From: Weissella thailandensis | Lineage (GTDB): Bacteria > Bacillota > Bacilli > Lactobacillales > Lactobacillaceae | Direction: 5' to 3' | Assembly: GCF_005405465.1 (NCBI RefSeq) | Contig: NZ_BJEC01000004.1 | Span: 1 to 64,000 of the forward strand | Length of the DNA stretch: 64,000 bases | Shown: positions 18,434-30,940 of the stretch, piece after piece | Layout of the letters: every line of letters begins with the position of its first letter | Position numbering within the stretch: position 1 is the stretch's first letter | Translations under genes and position numbers: made by a program | Notes under the pieces: model-generated | The model's database searches: none | Seen by the model: only the letters and a program-made list of their open reading frames with translations | What the model was told of the DNA's origin: nothing

Positions 18434-19021
18434 TTGGCATTAACACAATTTGACGACCAAAATAAGAATGAGCTTTCAATGATTGAAGTTGCTCGTGCAA
18501 TTTTGTCTGACCGTCATGAAACCATGGGATTTAATGACTTGTTGAATGAAGTACAAGCATTTACAGGTAAGTCGGATGAAGAAATTCGGACGCGCTTATC
18601 ACAATTTTATACTGATTTGAATATTGATGGTTCATTCATTTCATTGGGTGATACAATGTGGGGACTGCGTTCGTGGTACCCAATTGACTCAATTGATGAG
18701 GCTGTTCATTTGGATCTAGAAGAAGAAGTTGAAGGCAAGCCTAAGAAAAAGAAGAAGCGTAAGAAGATTAACGCATTCTTGGCTGATGCGGATGACGACG
18801 ATGACGTTATTGATTACAATGACGATGATCCTGAAGATGACGACTTCGATGTTGCAGATACTGATGATGATGATAGTACTGACGATGACGATGATGATGA
18901 CAAGAAAGATACCGATGGTGATTTTAATCATGATGAGGTTTCTGGTGGACTTGGTGACGAAATTAGTGGCATCAAGACAAACGTAGATGATGACTACGGT
19001 TCAGGTGATATTGAACATTAA
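18434..19021 (+). CDS. rpoE: DNA-directed RNA polymerase delta subunit
   Basis: This 195-residue protein has an N-terminal HARE-HTH domain (about 10-85), a short basic stretch (PKKKKKRKK), and a strongly acidic tail rich in Asp. The delta subunit speeds RNA polymerase recycling and raises sensitivity to the initiating NTP. This fits its neighbour pyrG, whose promoter is regulated at initiation. The start is TTG 18434, with aaagga about 12 bases upstream. Asp-rich repeats can vary in length. Confidence 0.95.
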   Translation: MALTQFDDQNKNELSMIEVARAILSDRHETMGFNDLLNEVQAFTGKSDEEIRTRLSQFYTDLNIDGSFISLGDTMWGLRSWYPIDSIDEAVHLDLEEEVEGKPKKKKKRKKINAFLADADDDDDVIDYNDDDPEDDDFDVADTDDDDSTDDDDDDDKKDTDGDFNHDEVSGGLGDEISGIKTNVDDDYGSGDIEH

Positions 19022-19036
19022 TCATCAATTAATTAA

Positions 19037-19065
19037 TTGACAAACATGGAATTTTCATGTATTAT
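19037..19065 (+). promoter_or_regulatory. pyrG promoter
   Basis: TTGACA, a 17-base spacer and TATTAT, followed 8 bases later by the initially transcribed GGGCTC at 19074. Confidence 0.85.
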
Positions 19066-19073
19066 TAAATTCC

Positions 19074-20806
<1,733 letters not shown>

Positions 20807-20816
20807 TTTTAAAAAT

Positions 20817-20849
20817 GATTGATAATTTTAATTATCAGTCGTTTTTTTT
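20817..20849 (+). terminator. pyrG terminator
   Basis: The stem gattgataatt/aattatcagtc is followed by T8. Confidence 0.85.
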
Positions 20850-20999
20850 AGGTTATTATAGTATTCAGTTGTTATAATAGTTTAAGTAGTTGTTCTTAAA
20901 GGGGCTTATTTCTCTATTTATGCTTTTTTCAAGTAAAAAGATAAATAAGCGACATATTCTTGTAATTTAATTGTAACTACTGTAAACTTGTTTAAGTGT

Positions 21000-21059
21000 A
21001 TTGTTAGCAATGGTGACCGACCATTATCGTTCGGCGATAGTCGAATGGTTAATAACAAT
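21000..21059 (+). promoter_or_regulatory. structured leader hairpin before murA
   Basis: Nested stems attgtta/taacaat, accatt/aatggt and tatcg/cgata form one long hairpin 55 bases before the murA ribosome site. Another stem (gcttattt/aaataagc) lies at about 20907-20950. No T-run follows, so it is not a simple terminator. The role is unknown. The rest of the 320-base gap holds only AT-rich promoter-like sequence. Confidence 0.45.
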
Positions 21060-21127
21060 GAAAAAATTTTGAATGAATGGACCTTAATAAAGGATGATAG
21101 AGTAAAAACTCTAAAAGGATTGATAAA

Positions 21128-22390
21128 ATGAAGAAGTTGGTAATCCATGGTGGACGACGGCTCAGTGGTGAAGTAACCATTGGTGGGGCAAAAAACTCAA
21201 CTGTTGCACTAATTCCAGCAGCAATTTTAGCTGAAACACCTGTAAAATTTGATAGTGTACCTGATATTTTAGACGTTTATAATTTACAAGCTATTTTGAA
21301 TTCAATGAACGTCACATCTACATTTGAAGGTGGTGAATTAATGATCGACCCAACTGATATTGTTGAGTCTGAATTGCCATCAACAGCAATTAAGTCATTA
21401 AGAGCATCTTATTACTTTATGGGATCTTTATTGGGTCGTTTTGGACGAGCAACCGTAACATTCCCAGGTGGTGATAATATTGGACCACGTCCGATTGATC
21501 AGCATATCAAGGGCTTTGAAGCCTTAGGGGCAACAGTTCATGAAGAAAACGATACTGTGTTTATTAATGCAGAGAACGGTTTAAAAGCCGCTCGTATTTT
21601 CTTGGACGTTGTTTCAGTAGGTGCCACAATGAATATTATTATGGCAGCCGTACACGCTGAAGGAACAACAGTACTAGAAAATGCTGCTCGTGAACCAGAG
21701 ATCATTGATCTGGCTACTTTTTTGAATAATATGGGTGCGCAAATTCGTGGTGCCGGAACTGACGTTATTCGCATTACAGGTGTTGAACACTTAGAGTCTA
21801 AGAACACACATACGATTATTCCAGATCGTATTGAAGCTGGTACATATCTTGCTTTGGCGGCCGCTCAAGGAGATGGTGTGCTAGTTAAAAATGTTATTCC
21901 TGAACACTTAGAGTCATTTACAGCAAAATTGTTGGAAATGGGTGTTAAACTGGATGTTCGTGAAGATAGTATTTATGTTCCAAAATCAGTTGATTTACAG
22001 CCAATCCATGTTAAAACGGCACCTTTCCCAGGGTTTGCGACTGATTTACAACAACCAGTTACGCCACTATTGACGTTGGCTGGTGGAACAAGTGTGATTC
22101 AAGAAACAATTTATCCAGAACGCACACGTCATATACCAGAATTGCAGAAGCTAGGTGTTGATATTTCAAACAATACCTATGGACAAATTGAAGTGACACA
22201 ATCAAGTGATTTTCATGGTGCTCGGGTATCTGCTGCCGAAATTCGTGCGGGTGCTTCATTAGTTGCAACGGGATTAATGGCTGATGGTGTTACTGAGGTG
22301 GTTAATGCAGAGCACGTTTTGCGTGGTTATGATCATATTATCCATAAGCTAACAATGTTGAATGCAGACATTCAAATTGCAGAAGAATAA
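21128..22390 (+). CDS. murA: UDP-GlcNAc 1-carboxyvinyltransferase (MurA) with Asp at the Cys115 position
   Basis: This 420-residue enzyme transfers enolpyruvate from PEP to UDP-GlcNAc, the first peptidoglycan step. Family marks are [42 protein letters not shown] and DRIEAGTYL. The catalytic loop reads [10 protein letters not shown]; the Cys that attacks PEP and is alkylated by fosfomycin is replaced by Asp116. Mycobacterial and chlamydial MurA with the same change are active and fosfomycin-resistant, so this one is probably functional and resistant. ATG 21128 follows aaaagga. Confidence 0.95.
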   Translation: MKKLVIHGGRRLSGEVTIGGAKNSTVALIPAAILAETPVKFDSVPDILDVYNLQAILNSMNVTSTFEGGELMIDPTDIVESELPSTAIKSLRASYYFMGSLLGRFGRATVTFPGGDNIGPRPIDQHIKGFEALGATVHEENDTVFINAENGLKAARIFLDVVSVGATMNIIMAAVHAEGTTVLENAAREPEIIDLATFLNNMGAQIRGAGTDVIRITGVEHLESKNTHTIIPDRIEAGTYLALAAAQGDGVLVKNVIPEHLESFTAKLLEMGVKLDVREDSIYVPKSVDLQPIHVKTAPFPGFATDLQQPVTPLLTLAGGTSVIQETIYPERTRHIPELQKLGVDISNNTYGQIEVTQSSDFHGARVSAAEIRAGASLVATGLMADGVTEVVNAEHVLRGYDHIIHKLTMLNADIQIAEE

Positions 22391-22399
22391 AGAACATTT

Positions 22400-22488
22400 A
22401 AAAATGTAAAAAATGAGATGTTGTGCAGAAAGTTAGACATTGTTCTAGTGAAAGCGTACACATTTTGTTTTTTACATTTTTTTTAACA
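22400..22488 (+). terminator. possible murA terminator (long loop)
   Basis: The segment aaaatgtaaaaaa can pair with ttttttacatttt, followed by T8, but the loop is about 45 bases. Confidence 0.4.
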
Positions 22489-22537
22489 AATAATTCAAAA
22501 AAATAGGCTTAATGGTTGCTAATTACCTATTATCAGG

Positions 22538-22669
22538 ATAAACTAGATAAGTTACAAAAATAGAGGACGATTACTAATAGTAAACGCAGTATGGACGCCG
22601 GATTGTGTCTAGTTTATTGTTATGTTGATAAGTTCACGATATTGAAGAACGATTGTTGCGGCAATCGTT
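22538..22669 (+). promoter_or_regulatory. structured 5' leader of cshA
   Basis: A 10-base pairing (ataaactaga at 22538 with tctagtttat at 22608) closes a domain of 80 bases. A second stem (aacgattg/caatcgtt, 22648-22669) ends 3 bases before ggagga of cshA and could affect ribosome access. Long leaders are common on cold-induced helicase genes; regulation here is inferred. Confidence 0.45.
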
Positions 22670-22684
22670 ACCGGAGGAAAAATT

Positions 22685-24202
22685 TTGAAGTTTTCAGAGT
22701 TAGGTCTTACGAAAGACCTGTTAACGGCCATTGAAAAGCATGGCTATGTAGAAGCAACGCCAATCCAGGAAAAAACAATTCCCTTGACTATGGCTGGTAA
22801 AGACGTTATTGGTCAAGCACAAACGGGAACTGGAAAAACAGCAGCGTTTGGGTTGCCAATCTTAGAGATGATTGACAGTGAAAATAAAGATGTGCAAGCA
22901 TTGGTTGTCTCACCAACCCGTGAATTAGCCATCCAAACACAAGAAGAATTATTTAAATTAGGTCGTGATAAGCACGTCCGTGTACAGGCCGTCTTTGGTG
23001 GTTCAGATATTCGTCGCCAAATTAATGGTTTGAAACATGGTGCTCAAATTGTTGTTGGAACACCTGGCCGTTTAATTGACCACATCCGTCGTGGCACAAT
23101 TAATTTATCACATGTTAAGACATTGGTTTTGGATGAAGCTGATGAAATGTTGAACATGGGATTCTTAGAAGATATTGAATCAATTTTGAAGGCCGTTCCT
23201 GATGAGCGTCAAACATTGTTGTTCTCAGCAACAATGCCTGCAGCAATCAAGCGCATTGGTGTGCAGTTTATGACTGATCCTGAGCACATTCAAATTGCTG
23301 CTAAGGAATTGACAACTGACTTAGTTGACCAGTATTACGTACGTGTACGTGATTTTGAAAAGTTCGATGTACTAACTCGTATTTTGGATGTACAACAACC
23401 AAAACTAGCAATTATGTTTGGTCGTACAAAGCGCCGTGTCGATGAATTGACACGTGGTTTGGAACTACGTGGCTTTAATGCTGCTGGTATCCATGGTGAC
23501 TTAACACAACAAAAGCGTACCCAAGTTTTGAAGCAATTCAAGCATGGTGAAATTCAAATCTTGGTTGCAACTGATGTTGCTGCTCGTGGACTAGATGTTT
23601 CAGGTGTTGATTACGTTTACAACTTTGATATTCCTCAGGATTCAGAATCATATGTCCACCGTATTGGTCGTACTGGTCGTGCCGGTGCTCATGGTAATTC
23701 TGTAACCTTTGTAAGTAACTCAGAGATGGATTACCTAAAGGATATCGAAAAGCTAACTAAGAAGCGTATGCAACCATTAAAGCCTTATACTCGTGAAGAG
23801 GCTTTGGCTGGTCGTATGAACGTAGCAGCTGATTCAGTAGCCGACATTGTTAAGTCAACTGCTGGTGTTGCTGATTCAGAACAAGTTGACAAGTTAGTTG
23901 AACAATATGATGCCCAAGAATTAGCTGCTGCCTTGTTAGGTGCTGTTGCTAATGTTGAGCAAATGGATGCTGACTTTAAGTTGTCACATGAACGTCCATT
24001 GCCACACAAGCACGGTAACTTCCGTGGTGGACGTCGTGGTGGCGGACGCCGTGGTGGTGGTTATCGTGGTAACCGTGGACAACGCGAGCGTCGTTCATAT
24101 GATCGTGGTTCACGTAATGGTTCAGGTGATCGCTCACAACGTGGTCGTTCAGGATCTTCACGTCGCCAATCACGTAATTTTGTGATTAAAAATAACGACT
24201 AA
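22685..24202 (+). CDS. cshA: DEAD-box RNA helicase CshA
   Basis: This 505-residue ATP-dependent RNA helicase acts in mRNA turnover and cold adaptation. Motifs: Q motif (PIQEKTIP), I AQTGTGKTA, Ia PTRELAIQ, II DEAD (LVLDEADEML), III SAT, V ARGLDVSGVD, VI HRIGRTGRAG. The C-terminal 70 residues are rich in RGG/RRGGG and Ser-Arg, an RNA-binding tail. The start is TTG 22685 behind ggaggaaaaatt. Codon use favours optimal codons, suggesting high expression. Confidence 0.96.
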   Translation: MKFSELGLTKDLLTAIEKHGYVEATPIQEKTIPLTMAGKDVIGQAQTGTGKTAAFGLPILEMIDSENKDVQALVVSPTRELAIQTQEELFKLGRDKHVRVQAVFGGSDIRRQINGLKHGAQIVVGTPGRLIDHIRRGTINLSHVKTLVLDEADEMLNMGFLEDIESILKAVPDERQTLLFSATMPAAIKRIGVQFMTDPEHIQIAAKELTTDLVDQYYVRVRDFEKFDVLTRILDVQQPKLAIMFGRTKRRVDELTRGLELRGFNAAGIHGDLTQQKRTQVLKQFKHGEIQILVATDVAARGLDVSGVDYVYNFDIPQDSESYVHRIGRTGRAGAHGNSVTFVSNSEMDYLKDIEKLTKKRMQPLKPYTREEALAGRMNVAADSVADIVKSTAGVADSEQVDKLVEQYDAQELAAALLGAVANVEQMDADFKLSHERPLPHKHGNFRGGRRGGGRRGGGYRGNRGQRERRSYDRGSRNGSGDRSQRGRSGSSRRQSRNFVIKNND

Positions 24203-24223
24203 TTAATATACTTTAAGTATAAA

Positions 24224-24254
24224 AGGTTGAGACAAAAAGTGTCTCAACCTTTTT
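24224..24254 (+). terminator. cshA terminator
   Basis: The perfect stem aggttgagac/gtctcaacct is followed by a T-run. Similar GGTTGRGAC hairpins recur through the window. Confidence 0.9.
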
Positions 24255-24348
24255 TGCTGTCTTTTTTATGTTTATTAAATAAAAAAATAGTCAAACATTG
24301 ATGGGCTATAGAGGGTATAATGAATATAATATTTTCGGAGGTATGTAC

Positions 24349-25869
24349 ATGATTGTTGGACATGGAATTGATGCGCAGATTATTAGTCAGGTTAGTGCCG
24401 TTGCTGAACGACGCCCCGGATTTGTTGATGTTATTCTGACGCCAGCAGAACGTGCGGTTTATGATGCAAGAAAAGGCAAGCACCGTCAAGAATTTTTAGC
24501 TGGCCGATTCTCAATCAAAGAAGCCTATAGCAAAGCAATTGGGACTGGTATTGGTTCACAAGCACATTGGCAGGATATTGAAATTTTACCTAATGAAGCT
24601 GGGCAACCTGTCATGGTCAAACACCCTAGACAAAATCAAGTTGTTGTACATATTTCAATTTCACATACTGGTGACACTGTCCATAGTTCGGTTATTCTAG
24701 AGAAGGCGGTTACGTCATCAGTAGCAGGGGAGAATCACGAGAAAGTTGCGAATCAAGCCGTTATTAGTACCAGACGCCCTGCTTGGATAGAAATTTCGGC
24801 AAGCGCGATTGCACAAAACATTGCTACGGTACGTGAGTTAACTGGTACGCATCATTTTATCGCAATTGTGAAAGCAAATGCTTACGGTCATGGCTTGGCA
24901 CAGGTCGTGACGGCTGCCAAGCAAGCTAACGTAGATGGTTTTGGTGTGGCAACTATTGATGAAGGCATTTGGCTACGTCAGTATGGTGTGATGGAACCAA
25001 TCTTTATCTTAGGCGTAACACCAGCTGACTATGTTGATGACCTTGTGGCACACCAATTAATACCAGTCGTTACGAGTGAAGCATGGTTGGATGCTGTAAG
25101 CTGTAAATTATCTCGTCAGGCAACCCTAGTATTATCAATTGGTGTTGATACAGGAATGGGTAGAATTGGTATTCGGCATCAGGAAGAACTACAACGAGTC
25201 GTTGAGAAAATTAATCAAAATGATCAATTAATTCTGAAAGGTATAGGGATGCATTTTGCAACAGCTGATGAAAAAGACCAGACATACTATCAACAACAGG
25301 TGAAAACTTGGCATAAATTGGTTGATAATTTACCATTACCTAGTAATATCTGGTATCATTTAGCAAATTCAGCAACATCACTGTGGCATGAGCAACCAAG
25401 TCACGATGCAATACGTGTGGGTGCTGCTATGTATGGCTTCAATCCTTCTGGTAAAGAAATAACAACAGATAAATTGACGCCAGCATTGTCCCTAAAAGCT
25501 GAGCTTGTTCATGTTAAAAAAGTCGCGGCTGGTACTGCGATTTCCTATGGTGCAACGTATACAACCACGCAACCAGAATGGATTGGTACGCTACCACTCG
25601 GTTATGCTGACGGTTACGCACGTCAATTGCAGGGAATGTATGGCTTATTGCCAGATGGTCGACATGTTGAAATGATTGGGCGTATTGCTATGGATCAAAT
25701 GATGGTACGTTTACCTGAGGACATGCCAATTGGTACCGTTATTACGCTAGTTGGTAAAGTAGGCCAAGAAGAGATTACATTGGCAGGTTTGGCGGATCAT
25801 TTAAATACGATTCCGTATGAAGTTGCAACTAGTTTATCAACACGCTTGCCACGAAAGTTAGTAAAGTAA
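24349..25869 (+). CDS. fused holo-ACP synthase (AcpS) - alanine racemase (Alr)
   Basis: One open frame of 506 residues. Residues 1-118 are AcpS: GHGIDAQII with Asp8, FLAGRFSIKEAYSKA with Glu58 (the Mg pair), and HISISHT. After a linker of about 25 residues, residues 143-506 are a full alanine racemase: PLP lysine K175 in IVKANAYGHG, GVDTGMGRIG, and catalytic Tyr400 in AISYGATY; the end is NTIPYEVATSLSTRLPRKL. AcpS loads phosphopantetheine on acyl carrier protein; Alr makes D-Ala for the wall. ATG 24349 is 7 bases from ggagg (ATG 24343 possible). The genes are normally separate neighbours. Confidence 0.9.
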   Translation: MIVGHGIDAQIISQVSAVAERRPGFVDVILTPAERAVYDARKGKHRQEFLAGRFSIKEAYSKAIGTGIGSQAHWQDIEILPNEAGQPVMVKHPRQNQVVVHISISHTGDTVHSSVILEKAVTSSVAGENHEKVANQAVISTRRPAWIEISASAIAQNIATVRELTGTHHFIAIVKANAYGHGLAQVVTAAKQANVDGFGVATIDEGIWLRQYGVMEPIFILGVTPADYVDDLVAHQLIPVVTSEAWLDAVSCKLSRQATLVLSIGVDTGMGRIGIRHQEELQRVVEKINQNDQLILKGIGMHFATADEKDQTYYQQQVKTWHKLVDNLPLPSNIWYHLANSATSLWHEQPSHDAIRVGAAMYGFNPSGKEITTDKLTPALSLKAELVHVKKVAAGTAISYGATYTTTQPEWIGTLPLGYADGYARQLQGMYGLLPDGRHVEMIGRIAMDQMMVRLPEDMPIGTVITLVGKVGQEEITLAGLADHLNTIPYEVATSLSTRLPRKLVK

Positions 25870-25879
25870 AGAGAGATAT

Positions 25880-26242
25880 ATGGCTAATAAAAATGAGATG
25901 AAACGTGGTGATATTTTTTTTGCTGATTTATCACCTGTAGTTGGATCGGAGCAAGGTGGTCAACGTCCGGTCGTGGTTGTTCAAAATAATGTCGGAAATC
26001 AGCATTCCCCAACTGTAATTGTGGCACCAATTACAGCTAAAATAGCTAAACCCAAGTTGCCGACACATGTTGGTTTACCGGCAGAATCGGCGAATACAGG
26101 TATTGGAAAAGATTCTGTTATTTTATTGGAGCAAGTTCGAACGCTTGATAAGCGTCGTCTACAAGATAAAATTGGCGTTGTACCGGCAGAATTGATTGTT
26201 AAAATTGATCAAGCCCTATTTATCAGTCTTGGCTTAGTATAA
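25880..26242 (+). CDS. mazF: MazF/NdoA-type endoribonuclease toxin, no MazE gene beside it
   Basis: This 120-residue protein of the PemK/MazF family has KRGDIFFADLSPVVGSEQGGQRPVVVVQN at its start, VAPITAK in the middle and LLEQVRTLDKRRL. These hold the conserved Arg and Thr of the active site of B. subtilis NdoA (EndoA), which cuts mRNA at UACAU. It begins 10 bases after alr. In B. subtilis the antitoxin gene ndoAI sits between alr and ndoA; here there is no room for it. The antitoxin may be elsewhere or absent. Confidence 0.9.
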   Translation: MANKNEMKRGDIFFADLSPVVGSEQGGQRPVVVVQNNVGNQHSPTVIVAPITAKIAKPKLPTHVGLPAESANTGIGKDSVILLEQVRTLDKRRLQDKIGVVPAELIVKIDQALFISLGLV

Positions 26243-26261
26243 TGAAATAATCTGTGAATGG

Positions 26262-26294
26262 GGTTGGGACAAAAAAAGTGTCCCAACCTCTTTA
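26262..26294 (+). terminator. acpS/alr-mazF operon terminator
   Basis: The stem ggttgggaca/tgtcccaacc is followed by ctcttta. The T-run is short. Confidence 0.75.
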
Positions 26295-26324
26295 TGCTTA
26301 AAATATATCAAAGGGGGGGTAGAT

Positions 26325-28627
26325 ATGCATCAAGAACAGGCAACTGAACAAAAAAGATTAGATACTGTCGTACAAAAAATAGATCAGCAATTGTTGGAAG
26401 CAAAAGACGCCTATGCAAAGGCTCATTCAGAAACACGGGCCGTTGAAAGTAACTACATTGCTAACACATCAATTAACACGGCTGAAGTTGATGATTCGAT
26501 GGAGACTAATGCTGAAATTCAACAACAACGTAATATTGTTGCTCGTGTCACAGAGACCGAGAATATTATGGCTAAATCCGTGGATACGCTAACCATGTTA
26601 CGTCCAAATCCATATTTTGGTCGGGTAGATATTGTTGAAGATAACTGGCCGGAAACACTCTATATCGGGTTGGCATCCCTTCAAGATGATGAAGGTGAGT
26701 TTTTAATTTATGATTGGCGGGCACCGATTAGCGGTGTTTATTATAATGGGACTTTAGGACAAGTTAGCTATCCAACTCCTAATGGTGAGCAGACTGTTGA
26801 TTTACAAAAGAAAAGACAATTTGTTATTAGTGATGCCAAGATTACGAACATGTTTGACACGAATGAAACTGTTGGTGATGAAATGTTGCAATTTGCACTG
26901 GGACAGCAAAATGATGAAGTGATGCGGAACATTGTTGCAACGATTCAAAAGGAACAAAATCAAATCATTCGCGATACAACGAGTGATTTATTAGTCGTCC
27001 AAGGAGTGGCTGGTTCTGGAAAAACATCAGCTATCTTACAGCGAATTGCATTTTTACTTTTTCATGCGCGTGAAGCCCTTAATTCTGATCAAATCGTCCT
27101 TTTTTCGCCAAATCGGTTATTTTCGAGCTATATTGCTGATGTCTTACCATCATTGGGTGAACGGAACATGCGCCAGGTCACATTAGCTGAATTTTTCAGT
27201 GCGCGTTTGCAGGGATTGACAGTGCAAACCTTATTTGATCGTTATGAACAGGAGCAACAAGTGATTGGATCGGCTAGTCGACGTATTCGTGAAGTGCTCG
27301 AAAGTGCTGATATTGTGACATTTATTCAGCAATATGTTGCACAATTATCGACGAAGGACTTACATTTTGTTGATATTTATTATGAAGATAAGATGTTCTT
27401 TAGCGCGACAGAGTTAGCTAGTTATATGGCATCACTATCTGATAACTATTCGGTTCGCGAACGTATTGATAAAGTTCAAAAACATTTTATGCAGGTATTA
27501 ATGGACCGTATCGATAGTTTACAAGATGCTGATTGGGTATTAGAAGAATTAGACAATTTGACAGATCAGGAATATCAAAACTTACTGGGTGACGAAGATA
27601 TTGAAGAAACATTGGTATCCGAAAATGTTGATGATGTTATTTCATTGGTGGCTAAGCGGTATCTAATGAAACATTGGCAGGTTATTGATGATGCTTTGTA
27701 TAATAATTTCTATCTTGATATTTATGAGCAATATGCGGCCTTCTTGACATATATGGGTACGCAAGATGAGGCACATGCCGACTGGTGGGAAGCTAAACAA
27801 GAGCGCTTTGCAAGGCAATTAGAGTACCATCGCATTGACTTAGAGGATGCAGCACCATTGCTATTTTTGCGAGATGCTTTGACTGGTGGTGGTACAAATC
27901 AGGCCATGTCATACGTGTTTGTGGATGAAATGCAAGATTATGCGTTATCACAACTGTTGTACTTAAAACACGCATTTCCCAAAGCAAAATTCACGGTATT
28001 AGGCGATTCTGAGCAAGCTTTGTTTCGGGCTGTTGAAACTCCACAAGCTCGCCTAAACAAATACGCCCAAGCCTTCGCCGCTAAACAGCCAACCTTGATT
28101 AAGTTGAATAAGGCTTATCGTTCAACACAGGAGATTATGAATTTTGCTAAGGCATTGCTACCGGATGGTGAAGATATTATCACCTTCACGAGACATGGAG
28201 ATAAGCCGTTATTGATTCAAACGGAAGCAACGCAGGTTGATGATGTGTTAACAGATGAAGTGGCACGACTACGTCAAGAGTTTCAAACGGTGGCTATTTT
28301 GACTAAAACTGCTGATGAATCAACTGCGGTAATGGATGCTTTATGCAATTATCCAGAAACAGTACAATTGCTACATGCAACGGATCGTTCACGTGTGGCT
28401 AATGTACTAGTAATGCCCATTTATTTAGCAAAGGGATTGGAATTTGATGCCGTTATTGGCTATAACGTTTCACAAGAAAATTACCCGGATGGTAAAGCAA
28501 CTGGCTTACTATACACTTTGGCATCACGTGCGATGCATGCGCTTAGTTTGATTAGTATTGGGCAAGTATCTGGACTGATTACACACGTGCATGAGACGAT
28601 TGAAAATAAACAATTACATAATAACTG

Positions 28628-28628
<1 letters not shown>
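26325..28628 (+). CDS. helD: RNA polymerase recycling helicase HelD
   Basis: This 767-residue UvrD/Rep-like SF1 ATPase removes stalled RNA polymerase from DNA in Gram-positives. The N-terminal coiled-coil arm (about 1-70) probes the secondary channel. RPNPYFGRVD and LIYDWRAPISGVYYN are HelD family marks. Walker A is GVAGSGKTSA (about 227-236), motif II is VFVDEMQDY, motif IV is the GDSEQALFR region, and YRST and KGLEFDAVI lie near the end. The start follows a G7 ribosome site. Functionally it complements RpoE (delta) encoded in the same window. Confidence 0.93.
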
Positions 28629-29738
<1,110 letters not shown>

Positions 29739-29768
29739 TGATTAATTGATACCTTGAAGGAGCATGAA

Positions 29769-30698
29769 ATGAGTTATTTGGCAGTCATTGACTTGGGTTC
29801 AAATTCAACCAGAATGGTGGTTGAGGAACTACAAGATGATGGAAATTTTGTTGAATTACGTCGACGCAAATTAGATACGCGTTTGGCAGAAGGCATGGAT
29901 GAAAATGATGGTGAATTGACGGATGCGGCAATGACGCGGGTCGTTGATGCACTATTAGAATTCCAGCAAGATTACATGATGTTTGATGATGTGACGGTGG
30001 TTGGCATTGCAACAGCGGCCGTTCGTGAAGCAGAAAATCAAGCTGAATTCTTGGACAAGGTTTTTCGAGCAGTCGGTGTCGAAATTCGTGTGTTAACGGG
30101 TGACCAAGAAGCTTATTATGATTATTTGGGTGCAGCTTCAGCATTGGATATACCAGATGCTTGGTTACTAGATACAGGTGGTGCTAGTGTTGAACTAGTT
30201 GGTATTGAAGATCGCATGGCCACAAATATGATGAGCCTACCTTTTGGCGCGGTCAACTTATCTGAAAAGTTTAAGTTGAATGTTGCCGGGGTGGTGTCAC
30301 CAGAAGTACTTGCTAAGGCCACTAAGTATGTGAATAATCAATATGCTAAATTGCCTTGGTTGGACGATACGGTTACATTACCAATCATTTTATTAGGTGG
30401 TGCTAACCGATCACTAGCTAGGTTAGACCGGGTACAACATGGTTTGGCCGCTGATTCTGATTTTCATGGTTATGAAATGACGACGGCAGCAGTCATGGCT
30501 ATTTATGAAAAGTTGATTAAGATGACTAGATCAGAACGAGAAGAACTATTAGGATTAGAGGCTAATCGTGCGGATATTATGATCAGTGGGTTGTTACCAT
30601 TGGTTGAATTGATTAAACGTACAGGTTCTAATAAAGTTGTCTTTTCATCTTCAGGAGTACGCGAAGGGCTCTTACAAGAGTATCGTATGAATAATTAA
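29769..30698 (+). CDS. Ppx/GppA-family phosphatase
   Basis: This 309-residue ASKHA-fold protein hydrolyses polyphosphate or pppGpp. The phosphate-1 loop is AVIDLGSNSTRMVV at the N-terminus, phosphate-2 is LLDTGGASVELVG, and IATAAVREA and GGANRSLARL are typical. It lacks the C-terminal HD domain of E. coli Ppx, as in many Lactobacillales short forms. ATG 29769 is 8 bases from aagga; the upstream TTG 29754 overlaps the ribosome site. It probably shares a transcript with trpS. Confidence 0.9.
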   Translation: MSYLAVIDLGSNSTRMVVEELQDDGNFVELRRRKLDTRLAEGMDENDGELTDAAMTRVVDALLEFQQDYMMFDDVTVVGIATAAVREAENQAEFLDKVFRAVGVEIRVLTGDQEAYYDYLGAASALDIPDAWLLDTGGASVELVGIEDRMATNMMSLPFGAVNLSEKFKLNVAGVVSPEVLAKATKYVNNQYAKLPWLDDTVTLPIILLGGANRSLARLDRVQHGLAADSDFHGYEMTTAAVMAIYEKLIKMTRSEREELLGLEANRADIMISGLLPLVELIKRTGSNKVVFSSSGVREGLLQEYRMNN

Positions 30699-30702
30699 AA
30701 AA

Positions 30703-30753
30703 TAAAAGAAGTCGAAGCTTTCCGGTTCAAATCGGAAAATTTCGACTTCTTTT
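30703..30753 (+). terminator. ppx terminator
   Basis: The stem aaaagaagtcgaa/ttcgacttctttt has an inner ttccg/cggaa stem. Confidence 0.85.
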
Positions 30754-30806
30754 GTGTAAAACAGTCCTTATAGCAGAATGCTAAGCGCTGGGTGTCACGC
30801 TCTCAT

Positions 30807-30940
30807 AAACGCGATAAATTTTCAATCCAGCCAATATAACACCAACAATGCCTGCATGCCTACGTAGTCGCTGCGGCGAAGCAGTCACTGTTAGCGTTAT
30901 ATTGACTGTCAAAACGAAAATTTATCAGCTCTGCATTAAA
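30807..30940. repeat. 134-base hairpin repeat, copy 1
   Basis: This unit begins aaacgcgataa and ends ttatcagctctgcattaaa, the same ends as copy 2. Its arms pair with each other (gataaatttt/aaaatttatc, caatataac/gttatattg). The apex carries cctacgtagtcgctgcggcg. There is no coding frame. Confidence 0.75.

Noticed and set aside
18716-18986. Open frames in both strands over the Asp-rich end of rpoE.
   Set aside because: These are shadows of the GAT/GAC repeat region; the Ile/Val/Met-only composition is typical of antisense to Asp codons.
23940-24185. Open frames over the RGG tail of cshA.
   Set aside because: The biased His/Val composition comes from reading the Gly/Arg repeats in other frames.
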